Assembly: GCF_052060035.1 (NCBI RefSeq)
Contig: NZ_JBPOEA010000008.1
Span: forward strand, 1-64,000
Source of the DNA: Fodinibius sp052060035
GTDB taxonomy: Bacteria > Bacteroidota > Rhodothermia > Balneolales > Balneolaceae
Length of the DNA: 64,000 nucleotides
Direction of reading: 5' to 3'
Made by a program: the position numbers and the translations under genes. Below, one piece after another: positions 8,988-16,708 of this stretch; position 1 is the first letter of the stretch; each line of letters opens with the position of its first letter. The notes beneath the pieces are model-generated. The model saw nothing but the letters and a program-made list of their open reading frames with translations. It had not been told where the DNA came from and did no database searches.

Positions 8988-9743
8988 ATGGCCTTATCAG
9001 AAAAACAAGAGCAACTTTGCGACGAGAACGAAACGGATTTTTCCAATTTGAGTGCCCTTTTTCTAAACTGTACGCTCAAACCGAATCCCAACGATTCGCA
9101 TACCGAAACGCTCATCGAAGTATCGCAATCCATTTTTGAAAAGAATAATGTATCTACCGAAGTCATCCGTCCCGTAGATTACAATATCGCCCCGGGTGTC
9201 TATCCGGATATGACCGAACACGGGTTCGAGGAAGACGACTGGCCCGAAATCCAACAAAAGGTGATGGATGCCAATATTTTGGTCATCGGCTCCCCGATCT
9301 GGCTGGGCGAAAAGTCTTCAGTGGCCACCAAAGTTATTGAACGGCTGTACGGTTATTCCGGCAAACTTAATGATAAAGGACAGTATGCGTACTATGGACG
9401 CGTGGGCGGATGCCTCATCACCGGCAATGAAGACGGCATTAAGCACTGCTCCATGAGCATCCTCTACGGCCTGCAGCACTTGGGCTATGTGATCCCTCCG
9501 CAAGCCGATGCCGGATGGATTGGCGAAGCCGGTCCTGGCCCCAGCTATGGAGACGAAGGAGAAGACGGTCCCGTGGGGTTCGATAACGAATTCACCCAGC
9601 GCAATACCACCTTTATGACCTGGAACTTGATGCACATGGCCCATATGCTCGATCAGGCGGGTGGCCTGCCCGCGCATGGCAACCAGCGTTCGGAATGGGA
9701 AGCGGACTGCCAGTTTGATCACCCCAATCCCGAACATCGCTAA
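8988..9743 (+). CDS. Flavodoxin-like NAD(P)H-dependent FMN reductase family protein
   Basis: A 251-residue flavodoxin-fold protein. The N-terminal strand ALFLNCTLKPNPNDSHT resembles the FMN phosphate loop, and SPIWLGEKSSVATKVIERL is the typical flavin-ring loop and following helix of NADPH-dependent FMN reductases. A late motif, NRNTTFMTWNLMHMA-like with HMAHML, fits the C-terminal helix. Probably a cytosolic quinone or FMN reductase. It is the third gene of the redox run and is 43 bp upstream of the methyltransferase. Confidence 0.75.
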   Translation: MALSEKQEQLCDENETDFSNLSALFLNCTLKPNPNDSHTETLIEVSQSIFEKNNVSTEVIRPVDYNIAPGVYPDMTEHGFEEDDWPEIQQKVMDANILVIGSPIWLGEKSSVATKVIERLYGYSGKLNDKGQYAYYGRVGGCLITGNEDGIKHCSMSILYGLQHLGYVIPPQADAGWIGEAGPGPSYGDEGEDGPVGFDNEFTQRNTTFMTWNLMHMAHMLDQAGGLPAHGNQRSEWEADCQFDHPNPEHR

Positions 9744-9786
9744 TCGTTACTAATTTTGAATTCAATAATTAGAATATAGGTTTTCT

Positions 9787-10731
9787 ATGGATGAGCAGGT
9801 TACGTTACCTTCTCCAACAATGCTGCAGGAGGTTATCGAAGGATTAAGAAAAGATCAAAAAACCTTGCCGAGCAAATATTTCTATGATCAACGTGGGTCC
9901 CAACTCTTTGAAGAAATCACAGAGCTCGATGAGTACTATCCCACGCGGACTGAAATGTCCATAATGCGAAACAATATGCCCGATATCATACGTACACTTG
10001 GCAGTGATATCGTGTTAGCCGAACTGGGAAGCGGCAGTAGTACGAAAACGCGCCTACTATTGGATCACCTGTCGTGTATCACTTCGTATGTCCCGATAGA
10101 AATATCTGAGCAATACCTGGCAAAGGTTGTCCAAAATCTCAATCAGGAGTATCCCGATTTGCAGATCAATCCGGTCTGCACTGATTATACGACGCCCTTT
10201 CAGTTACCTGCCATCTCAGAACCTTATAACAACATCGTATTCTTTTACCCGGGCTCTACGATAGGGAACTTTCAACCTCCACGAGCGAAAGCATTTTTAA
10301 AGAATCTTTCCACACTTATGGGCCCCGGAGATGGTATGCTTGTTGGGGTTGACCTGAAAAAGGATATCAATGTACTGGAAGCTGCTTATAATGATCGTCA
10401 GGGAGTGACGGCACAATTCAACAAAAATATACTTCGGCATATCAACCGTAAGCTGGATACCAACTTTAATTTGAGCAAATTTAGCCACAAGGCCTTCTAC
10501 AATCGTCAAGAAGGGCGCATAGAAATGCATTTGGTTTCCAGAATAAATCAAACGGTAGCTATTGAAGGACAAGCTTTTCCCTTTGAGAAGGGAGAATCCA
10601 TTCATACCGAAAACTCTTACAAATATAACATTGCAGAGTTTGAAAACTTAGTAAGCACATGGTTTTCGGTAGAAAAGATATGGACTGATGCCAACGACTA
10701 TTTTTCAATTCAATACCTGCAGAAAAAGTAA
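9787..10731 (+). CDS. eanA: L-histidine N-alpha-methyltransferase (EgtD/EanA-like)
   Basis: A 314-residue SAM-dependent methyltransferase of the EgtD family, seen in LPSKYFYDQRGSQLFEEIT, DEYYPTRTEMSIM, the SAM loop AELGSGSSTKT, and FFYPGSTIGNF. It trimethylates histidine to hercynine. The next gene is a multi-rhodanese protein rather than EgtB/EgtC/EgtE, so the pair matches the anaerobic EanA-EanB route described in Chlorobium, where hercynine is sulfurised in one step. The family call is strong; the EanA name rests on the neighbour. Confidence 0.85.
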   Translation: MDEQVTLPSPTMLQEVIEGLRKDQKTLPSKYFYDQRGSQLFEEITELDEYYPTRTEMSIMRNNMPDIIRTLGSDIVLAELGSGSSTKTRLLLDHLSCITSYVPIEISEQYLAKVVQNLNQEYPDLQINPVCTDYTTPFQLPAISEPYNNIVFFYPGSTIGNFQPPRAKAFLKNLSTLMGPGDGMLVGVDLKKDINVLEAAYNDRQGVTAQFNKNILRHINRKLDTNFNLSKFSHKAFYNRQEGRIEMHLVSRINQTVAIEGQAFPFEKGESIHTENSYKYNIAEFENLVSTWFSVEKIWTDANDYFSIQYLQKK

Positions 10732-10789
10732 TTCCCATTAATTTTTAACAGCCTCTGTAGCTACACAATTAATTATCCAATAATTACTC

Positions 10790-12094
10790 ATGAATACTTT
10801 ATCTACCCAAGAACTTATCTCCAAGATTGAAGAAACCAATGCTATCCTCATCGATATTCGGCCCATTGCCGCTTATAATGGATGGGCGCTGCAACACGAG
10901 CAGCGGGGCGGTCATATTCCCGGCGCAAAAAGTATTCCCCTGCAGTGGACCCAATACATGGACTGGGTGGAAGTGCTGGAAGAGAAAAGCATCAGCCGTG
11001 AAAAGCCGGTTATTGTGTATGGCTATGAAAGTGATGATAGTTTACAGATGGCTCAAAAATTAAATGAGCTTGGCTTCCAACAGGTCATGACATACAATAA
11101 TTTTGCGGATGAATGGACTACCAATCCGGATCTGCCGTTGGACAAGTTACCTCGATACAAGCACCTGGTGTATCCGGAGTGGGTAAAGCAGTTAATTGAC
11201 GGGCAGCAACCGCCCCATTACAACAATGACGACTACGTTGTTTGTCACTCCCATTACGACCACATCGAAGATTACCACAAGGGGCATATCCCCGGTGCGA
11301 TACCGGTGGACACCAACAGCCTGGAGTCAACCGAAACCTGGAACCGTCGTACTCCCGAGGAGCTTCGAGACACCCTGGAAGGTCTGGGCATTCGTTGCGA
11401 TACGACCGTGGTGATTTATGGCCGGTTTTCCGCTCCCGTGTATGATGAAGAGAAGTTTCCCGGCAAAAGCGCCGGACATCTTGGCGCCCTGCGATGTGCT
11501 GCTATTATGCTGTATGCAGGTGTAGAAGACATCAGGATACTGAATGGCGGCATCACAAGCTGGGAGTCAGAAGGTTATGAGCTCTCAACAGAGCAGCATG
11601 ATCCTACTCCTATTGATGATTTTGGTACAAATATTCCTGCCCATCCCGAATACATGATTGATACCCCCGAGGCCAAGCAATTATTGGCATCAGGCAAGGG
11701 AGAGCTGGTCAGCATCAGAAGTTGGGAGGAATTTATCGGCAACCGCAGCGGCTACCACTACATTGAGAAAAAAGGACGAATCCCGGGCGCTATTTTTGGC
11801 AACTGCGGAAGCGACGCCTACCACATGGAAAACTATCGCAGCTTTGATCACACCATGCGTGAATACCAGGAAGTTGCATCAGCCTGGAAAGAAGGCGGGA
11901 TTACCCCCGACAAATATGTGGCTTTTTATTGCGGCACCGGATGGCGGGGCAGTGAAGCTTTTATGAATGCCTGGCTGATGGACTGGCCCAGTGTTTCGGT
12001 CTATGATGGCGGATGGTTTGAATGGTGTAATGATCCTAAAAATCCCATTGAGACCGGAACCCAGGCCACAGAGAATAAATTATCCCTTTTATGA
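10790..12094 (+). CDS. eanB: EanB-like multi-rhodanese hercynine sulfurtransferase
   Basis: A 434-residue protein with three rhodanese-like domains, seen as repeated GHIPGA motifs near residues 41, 165 and 328. The last domain carries the persulfide-loop cysteine C381 in CGTGWR, the form I associate with EanB, which forms a persulfide and transfers sulfur to hercynine to make ergothioneine. The gene directly follows the histidine methyltransferase, 58 bp away. A generic thiosulfate sulfurtransferase is the alternative, but order and domain number favour EanB. It overlaps the next gene by 4 bp. Confidence 0.75.
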   Translation: MNTLSTQELISKIEETNAILIDIRPIAAYNGWALQHEQRGGHIPGAKSIPLQWTQYMDWVEVLEEKSISREKPVIVYGYESDDSLQMAQKLNELGFQQVMTYNNFADEWTTNPDLPLDKLPRYKHLVYPEWVKQLIDGQQPPHYNNDDYVVCHSHYDHIEDYHKGHIPGAIPVDTNSLESTETWNRRTPEELRDTLEGLGIRCDTTVVIYGRFSAPVYDEEKFPGKSAGHLGALRCAAIMLYAGVEDIRILNGGITSWESEGYELSTEQHDPTPIDDFGTNIPAHPEYMIDTPEAKQLLASGKGELVSIRSWEEFIGNRSGYHYIEKKGRIPGAIFGNCGSDAYHMENYRSFDHTMREYQEVASAWKEGGITPDKYVAFYCGTGWRGSEAFMNAWLMDWPSVSVYDGGWFEWCNDPKNPIETGTQATENKLSLL

Positions 12095-12774
12095 ACACTC
12101 ATTATAAAAAAGTTCTATTTTTTGACGTTAATGAAACACTGTTGGACCTTACAGAAGTTCGTCGTTCTGTTGCAAAGGCATTAGAGGGCGGTGATGAAGT
12201 CGTATCGCTCTGGTTTGAGATGATGCTACATTACTCGCTAGTTGCAAACGCCAGCGATGAATATCACAACTTTGGAGATATCGGAGCAGCAGTGCTGCAA
12301 ATGCTGGCAGAGCAAAGGGGCATAGCTATAAATGCTGCATCCGCTCAGGAGGTATTACTCCCAATTCGCACCACTCCGCCTCATTCTGAAGTACCCGGAG
12401 CCCTTAAAGACTTAAAAAAACACGGATATCGACTGGCGGCCCTTACCAATTCCCCTCGAGGTGGGATGGAACAACAGCTGAAGAATTCTGGCATTAGTAC
12501 CTATTTTGAACGCCAGTTTAGTGTCGAGGACATCGGATTATATAAGCCTGACCGCCTTGTATATCGATGGGCCGCACAACAAATGGAGGCAAGACCTGAA
12601 GAATGCCTTTTTATTGCTGCTCATGGTTGGGATGTCGCGGGAGCTATGTCGGCAGGAATGAAAGCAGCTTTTCTGAACCGATCTGGGCAACAGTTGTATC
12701 CCTTGGCACCAGACCCACACTATATTGAACCAAATTTGGCACAGTTAGCTGCGAAGTTGACAGCAAATCAATAA
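12091..12774 (+). CDS. HAD-superfamily hydrolase, haloacid dehalogenase type II-like
   Basis: A 227-residue HAD protein. Motif I is FFDVNETLLDL with the nucleophile Asp12, motif II is ALTNSPRGG with the Thr/Ser step, motif III Lys is in DIGLYKPD, and motif IV is AAHGWDVAGAMSAG. FDVNETLLDL is the form seen in type II 2-haloacid dehalogenases; a role as a small-molecule phosphatase is also possible. The start overlaps the eanB stop (ATGA), so the two are translationally coupled. A terminator hairpin follows at once. Confidence 0.75.
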   Translation: MNTHYKKVLFFDVNETLLDLTEVRRSVAKALEGGDEVVSLWFEMMLHYSLVANASDEYHNFGDIGAAVLQMLAEQRGIAINAASAQEVLLPIRTTPPHSEVPGALKDLKKHGYRLAALTNSPRGGMEQQLKNSGISTYFERQFSVEDIGLYKPDRLVYRWAAQQMEARPEECLFIAAHGWDVAGAMSAGMKAAFLNRSGQQLYPLAPDPHYIEPNLAQLAAKLTANQ

Positions 12775-12777
12775 AAA

Positions 12778-12806
12778 TAGGGGAAGACATTTCCAGCCTT
12801 CCCCTA
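12778..12806. terminator. Hairpin between convergent genes
   Basis: TAGGGGAAG (12778-12786) pairs with CTTCCCCTA (12798-12806) around an 11-nt loop, just after the HAD gene stop and before the end of the convergent DoxX gene. No long U run follows on either strand, so strength is uncertain. Confidence 0.5.
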
Positions 12807-12847
12807 TCGAGTTTGTGATGGGATGTTTTGTGGTACGGTAAGTCGGT

Positions 12848-13264
12848 CTAGGTGGTTGCCTCTACTTTTTGTTGAATCGCATTTCCTTTGAAGGCATAAA
12901 GAAGAGAAACAGCTATTATGAGTACTTGAAACTCCATTCCGCGACCACCATTATTACCCATATTTATCGAATTCCATCCATATTGGGCGTGAACCATCAC
13001 GATAGCACCGACCATAATGCCGGTAAAAATTAGTCCGGATAATCTTGTCGCCCAGTCCGGGCCAAATCCACCCCAAAGCATGAGCAACGCTCCACCTATT
13101 TCAGCAAGCCCAAGCATCAATACCATAATAAACGGCATCCCCATCATTGCTGCCACATCTCCTGTCATCGCCACTTTTGGAAATCCATGATAAATAAAGA
13201 TTGCCGCCAACGAAAGACGTGGTAACCAATGTGCTATTCCCGATAGTTTATTTAATTGATCCAT
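12848..13264 (-). CDS. DoxX-family membrane protein
   Basis: A 138-residue protein with four membrane segments and the DoxX pattern: LSLAAIFIYHGFPKV near the N terminus, FIMVLMLGLAEIGGALLM, and a late helix ending in YAFKGN. DoxX proteins are quinol-oxidase-associated or part of oxidoreductase complexes coping with thiol and electrophile stress. The CcdA-like and TlpA-like genes upstream on the same strand fit a thiol-redox setting. Confidence 0.8.
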   Translation of the reverse strand: MDQLNKLSGIAHWLPRLSLAAIFIYHGFPKVAMTGDVAAMMGMPFIMVLMLGLAEIGGALLMLWGGFGPDWATRLSGLIFTGIMVGAIVMVHAQYGWNSINMGNNGGRGMEFQVLIIAVSLLYAFKGNAIQQKVEATT

Positions 13265-13334
13265 ATTATAATCCCGTTTTGTTTAATGATTATATGTTAT
13301 TCCTATTGATGCCTATAACACTACTTATCTTACT

Positions 13335-14003
13335 TTAAAGCAGCGCTGTCTGATAATAAATCACGTACGTCCCGGCCAAAATGAGCAATCCACCGGTAAT
13401 GCGCTCCATATGCGGCAGGATTTTGCGCAGGTACTTCATCAGCCAATTTTTGGCAAAGGTAGAAAGGAGAATAACACCAACCATCATCCCACTGATACCC
13501 ACAAAATAGGCCCCAATGTACGATGCCCCCAGCCAAAGCGATGGGGCGGCCATCGCCTGCGTGGCGACTACGAGGAAGAGGGGAAATAAGCATCCCAGCG
13601 CACCGATAGCATACGCAACCCCAAACACAAAGGCTTCCACCGCTTCTGTTTGACTTGTAGGATTATTCATGTTAATGGAAAATGAAAGATCTTTTCCTGC
13701 AACCATGAATAGCCCCATCACGATCAATACGCCTCCCATTCCCATAGTAATCCATTTCATGTAATCCTTGAGTACCTGCGCTGCTACGATGATGAGACCC
13801 CCGGCAATGGCATATACCACCAGGATTCCTAGTATACTCAATAGTGCTAATTTCAATCCTCGATACAGCCGTCTACTTACCCCAGGATCATTCTGCGAGT
13901 TGCGTGAAATAAAGGCAATGATATAGCCAGGCAGCAGCGCTACCGCACAGGGAGCTAAGAAAGCAAATACTCCTTGTATAAAGGAGAAGTAAATAAATTC
14001 CAT
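13335..14003 (-). CDS. CcdA/DsbD-like thiol-disulfide transmembrane transporter
   Basis: A 222-residue protein with six predicted membrane helices. The first helix contains FLAPCAVALLPGYI, the cysteine-proline pattern of CcdA-family electron carriers that move reducing power from thioredoxin across the membrane; the second cysteine is in AIGALGCLFPLF. It is 2 bp downstream of the TlpA-like lipoprotein, its natural partner. Confidence 0.8.
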   Translation of the reverse strand: MEFIYFSFIQGVFAFLAPCAVALLPGYIIAFISRNSQNDPGVSRRLYRGLKLALLSILGILVVYAIAGGLIIVAAQVLKDYMKWITMGMGGVLIVMGLFMVAGKDLSFSINMNNPTSQTEAVEAFVFGVAYAIGALGCLFPLFLVVATQAMAAPSLWLGASYIGAYFVGISGMMVGVILLSTFAKNWLMKYLRKILPHMERITGGLLILAGTYVIYYQTALL

Positions 14004-14005
14004 AA

Positions 14006-14557
14006 TTATTGACTCACTAACTGGTCAAAAAGCTTCCGGTATTCCTGTTCGCTGAGAGCTGTCTTATTTTTCTGAAAGGCAATTTTTCCATCGCGGTTGA
14101 TCCCTACCGTCGTCGCCTGACTTTCAACTCCAAAGTCCACCATAATCTGCGGATGTCCCCAGGTAGTAGGAAATTTAAAGTTCTCTTCCTTTGCAAGCTT
14201 TGTCATCACGTCTTTCGTGTCAGTCGGATCAATACCGATCGCAATAAGGTTTAATTTATCTTCGTAATCGGGATACACTTCCGATAGGACTGGCCAGTTT
14301 TTGGCACAAATCGGGCACCACGAGGCGGTAAAATAGACAACCATAGGTTTGTTATCGGCCATCGATTGCTCTAAACTAACGCTGTCGCCTTCAATAGTTG
14401 TAACCTGAAAATCAGGAGCTTCCTGTAATGTCGAATCAGTATCAGCTTGTTGTGTCTGATTAGCCGTATCTGATTTCTCAGATGAACATGCAGCTGTTAT
14501 AAATAATAGACCTAAAAGTACTGTTAGAATTGTGAATTTATTCATTGATGTAACCAT
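14006..14557 (-). CDS. TlpA-like thioredoxin-fold lipoprotein
   Basis: A 183-residue exported protein with a lipobox (ITAAC, Cys24) and a thioredoxin/redoxin domain with the active site W80-C81-P-I-C84 (WCPIC). It probably reduces extracytoplasmic disulfides using electrons from the CcdA-like protein downstream. A second ATG at 14545 (MNKFTI) gives a shorter, equally good signal peptide, and I cannot decide between them. Confidence 0.8.
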   Translation of the reverse strand: MVTSMNKFTILTVLLGLLFITAACSSEKSDTANQTQQADTDSTLQEAPDFQVTTIEGDSVSLEQSMADNKPMVVYFTASWCPICAKNWPVLSEVYPDYEDKLNLIAIGIDPTDTKDVMTKLAKEENFKFPTTWGHPQIMVDFGVESQATTVGINRDGKIAFQKNKTALSEQEYRKLFDQLVSQ

Positions 14558-14571
14558 TTGGCTTTTATTTT

Positions 14572-14585
14572 ACTGACGTTAGTCA
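14572..14585. promoter_or_regulatory. Perfect palindrome upstream of the TlpA-like gene
   Basis: CTGAC-GTTA-GTCAG lies 15-28 bp upstream of the TlpA-like start codon, the right place for an operator overlapping a promoter. The regulator is unknown; a TetR-family gene lies 1 kb away but its own putative operators differ. Confidence 0.35.
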
Positions 14586-14768
14586 GGGGTTGTCATTTGA
14601 GTTATGTTGAAATTGTTGAGATCGGTTTGTTACAGAGAGCATATATGATTTTTCAAATCAACTATATAAAACAATGCGCTATCACTTTTGAATGGCAACA
14701 AATTATTTCTCCACGCTTATGATAATTTTGACGCCCTGTAACCAATTCTTCTTACAGTTTTTTAAAAA

Positions 14769-14787
14769 CCCCGGATTTTAGCCGGGG
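14769..14787 (-). terminator. Rho-independent terminator of the CMD gene
   Basis: Read on the minus strand, CCCCGG and CCGGGG form a GC-rich stem around a short loop and are followed by a T run (complement of AAAAA at 14764-14768), 20 bp after the CMD-protein stop codon. The interval 14588-14764 shows no other feature. Confidence 0.75.
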
Positions 14788-14806
14788 CTTTGCCTAGTAA
14801 TTCATG

Positions 14807-15376
14807 TTATTTGCTCCATGAGTGTCCCTCAAAAACATCATCGACGGGTGTTTTGGTAACGTGGTTCATATAATTTGACAACGTTTTTACGCCTATAGCG
14901 GTGATCACACCAAGAATATGTTTTTCTTCGTAGCCGGCATCCAAAAAGTTTGCCAGTTCCTCATCGGAAACCTCTCCACGGTTCACTACCATAGTGCGAA
15001 CAAATTTACTCAAGGCTGCCAATTTTGTATCTGGCACAAGGTCTCCATTGCGTATAGCACTGGTTACATCTTCAGGCACATTGGACGCATTCTCTGCTAA
15101 AAAGCTGTGTGCAGCCATGCAATAGTGGCACCCATTTTCATAACTGATGGATAATAAAATCACTTCTTGTTCTTGTGGAGAAAAACCTGCTTTTTCTCGA
15201 AAAGAGTTATAAGCATGGTAGTATGAATCCAACAGCGATGGATTTTGAGCCATATACTTGTACATATTGGGAATGAATCCAAGATTCCCTTTCGCTTCTT
15301 TTAGTACTTCTTTCGAGCTGTCAGGTGCATTATCAAGTGTAGCGGGTTCGAGCGTTATTGCTTCAGTATTACTCAT
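14807..15376 (-). CDS. Carboxymuconolactone-decarboxylase-fold (AhpD-like) protein
   Basis: A 189-residue protein from the ATG at 15376. A longer frame reaching 15478 would read through the operator-like repeats and is unlikely. The AhpD-type motif is CHYCMAAHSF. It is downstream of and co-oriented with a TetR gene, with two copies of a 16-bp imperfect palindrome in between, so it is the probable target of that repressor. Likely a CxxC-dependent peroxide or electrophile detoxification enzyme. Confidence 0.8.
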   Translation of the reverse strand: MSNTEAITLEPATLDNAPDSSKEVLKEAKGNLGFIPNMYKYMAQNPSLLDSYYHAYNSFREKAGFSPQEQEVILLSISYENGCHYCMAAHSFLAENASNVPEDVTSAIRNGDLVPDTKLAALSKFVRTMVVNRGEVSDEELANFLDAGYEEKHILGVITAIGVKTLSNYMNHVTKTPVDDVFEGHSWSK

Positions 15377-15405
15377 AGTATTGATCGGTTTATTGATTGG
15401 CGTTA

Positions 15406-15466
15406 CTAAACGATTGCTTAGAAATAAGAAAAAATAACAGTAGTTCTTTTCTAAGCGTTCACTTAG
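15406..15466. promoter_or_regulatory. Two 16-bp operator-like palindromes
   Basis: CTAAACGATTGCTTAG (15406-15421) and CTAAGCGTTCACTTAG (15451-15466) share the form CTAA(A/G)CGnTnnCTTAG. They lie just upstream of the CMD start at 15376 and directly downstream of the TetR gene. Two copies at 45-bp spacing suit a TetR dimer binding site. The second copy is also part of a longer inverted repeat (15416-15424 with 15448-15456). Confidence 0.55.
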
Positions 15467-15483
15467 ATTCAAGCCCAAAAAAA

Positions 15484-16065
15484 TTAGCGTTGCAATGAAG
15501 CTATCACAGATGAAATAAATGAATGGAGATCAGACTCATCCATAACCTTGGAAGAAAGGGACAACCCCTCAGTACAAGTTACGAGATACTTTGCCTTTTC
15601 ACGCGGATCGATATCCTCGTCCAACTGCCCCTTAGCCTTACTTTTTCTCAAGAGTTCATAAAAGGCCTCTTCCATCATCCCAAAATATGCTTTAAGTGCT
15701 TCATGTATTTGACTATCTGATGATCCAATCTCGGCGGCGGTATTTGCAACAAGGCATCCATTGGGTGACTCTCCATTTTGGACAGCATCAATAAAGGCTT
15801 TATAAAAATGCTCAATATCTTTAAGATCTCCTTCTGAATTTATGAGGATTTGAACAATTCCCTCACGCATGTGTTCGCGATACTTTTTCAGCACTTCTAC
15901 AAAAAGACTATGCTTGTTTTGAAAGCTGGAATAAATTGAAAATTGATTGATTCCCAGCTCCTTTTCTAACATGCGAAGCGAAGTAGAGCGATATCCATTT
16001 TGCCAAAATACATACATCGCTTTTTGAAGGACTTCGCTTGGATCATATTCTTTTTTTCGGGGCAT
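15484..16065 (-). CDS. TetR/AcrR-family transcriptional regulator
   Basis: A 193-residue regulator from the ATG at 16065 (MPRKKEYDPSEVL), the usual TetR beginning; an upstream in-frame ATG at 16149 would add 28 atypical residues. The helix-turn-helix reads TSLRMLEKELGINQFSIYSSF with KHSLFVEVLKKY. The ligand domain contains NGCLVANTAAEIG, as in TetR C-terminal domains of this subgroup. It probably represses the AhpD-like gene downstream. Confidence 0.85.
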   Translation of the reverse strand: MPRKKEYDPSEVLQKAMYVFWQNGYRSTSLRMLEKELGINQFSIYSSFQNKHSLFVEVLKKYREHMREGIVQILINSEGDLKDIEHFYKAFIDAVQNGESPNGCLVANTAAEIGSSDSQIHEALKAYFGMMEEAFYELLRKSKAKGQLDEDIDPREKAKYLVTCTEGLSLSSKVMDESDLHSFISSVIASLQR

Positions 16066-16200
16066 AACGTTAATAGATTCCTGTGATTCGTCAACAACTA
16101 AACAATCAAGTTTGAAACAAATACGTTCAAATTCAAAAACTATATTCATATAATGGTTATTACCTGTCCCAAATATGGATATTAGTCAAAGGAAGAAATG

Positions 16201-16226
16201 TTCACTTATTTCTAGTAGTAAGTGAA
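16201..16226. repeat. Inverted repeat at the left edge of the att region
   Basis: TTCACTTA (16201-16208) and TAAGTGAA (16219-16226) form a perfect 8-bp inverted repeat with a 10-bp spacer in gene-free DNA between the TetR gene and the attachment region. It could be an operator or part of an old element end. Confidence 0.4.
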
Positions 16227-16243
16227 AAGATTTTTATCCAATA

Positions 16244-16298
16244 TTTTCGGGAAACTGTTTCCCCTTATTCCCTTTCGGTACTACTACAAATAGTACTA
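16244..16298. repeat. Degenerate copy A of an integrase-upstream block
   Basis: It contains TTTTCGGGAAA (16244-16254), TTTCCC (16258-16263) and GGTACTAC (16277-16284) with TAGTACTA (16291-16298). The same words in the same order occur at 16605-16668 just before the integrase. Copy A has no integrase after it, so it may be a scar of an earlier element inserted at the same tRNA. Confidence 0.5.
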
Positions 16299-16473
16299 TA
16301 TTAAATCCCAAAATCGCGGCCCATTTCACGCAAAGAAAAATGTCACATAGATTACGGATCAGGAGGCAACTATGTCCAATGAATAGTTTTCATGGGTTTC
16401 CTAACTGTTGTTACAAATGATGTTACATAGCCTCCCAAAACCAACCTCTATGAACCATAAAGCTATATATCAG

Positions 16474-16520
16474 TTTGGCTTCGGATCAGAAGGTTGAGGG
16501 TTCGAATCCTTCCGGGCGTA
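16474..16520 (+). other. 3' part of tRNA-Arg(UCG): attachment-site scar
   Basis: The sequence can be folded as the anticodon arm (loop 16479-16485, anticodon TCG at 16481-16483), a 5-nt variable loop, a T arm (GAGGG/CCTTC with TTCGAAT loop) and the 3' acceptor strand CGGGCGT plus A. The upstream sequence cannot form the matching acceptor or D arm, so this is only a 3' fragment. Tyrosine integrases commonly use this half as attB. An integrase gene starts 189 bp downstream. An intact copy and the second att copy were not found in the window. Confidence 0.7.
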
Positions 16521-16542
16521 CTCCTCTAAAACACTTCAAAAA

Positions 16543-16574
16543 CCCCGCTTATTTAACAATAAGCGGGGTTTTTT
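16543..16574 (+). terminator. Rho-independent terminator downstream of the tRNA fragment
   Basis: CCCCGCTT (16543-16550) pairs with AAGCGGGG (16561-16568) and is followed by six T residues. It was probably the original terminator of the tRNA-Arg transcript. Confidence 0.8.
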
Positions 16575-16604
16575 GTTGGTATATACCATATATACCTTTA
16601 TCAC

Positions 16605-16668
16605 TTTTCGGGAAATCTTTTCCCAAATAACCCCTATTTTCCTTGTTCGGTACTACATATGGTACTAC
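16605..16668. repeat. Copy B of the integrase-upstream block (possible arm-type sites)
   Basis: TTTTCGGGAAA (16605-16615) followed by a TTTCCC half forms a palindromic element, then GGTACTAC occurs twice as a direct repeat (16649-16656 and 16661-16668). The block lies 40 bp before the integrase gene. Such repeats beside an integrase often bind its N-terminal domain. GTAGTACC, the reverse complement, also occurs at 36306-36313. Confidence 0.5.
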
Positions 16669-16708
16669 ATTACTGGTGTACACCTAAACAAATCCGAACT
16701 AATTTATC

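Noticed and set aside
16448..16520. Complete tRNA-Arg gene
   Set aside because: Only the anticodon arm, T arm and 3' acceptor strand can be formed; the upstream sequence lacks a matching acceptor strand and D arm.
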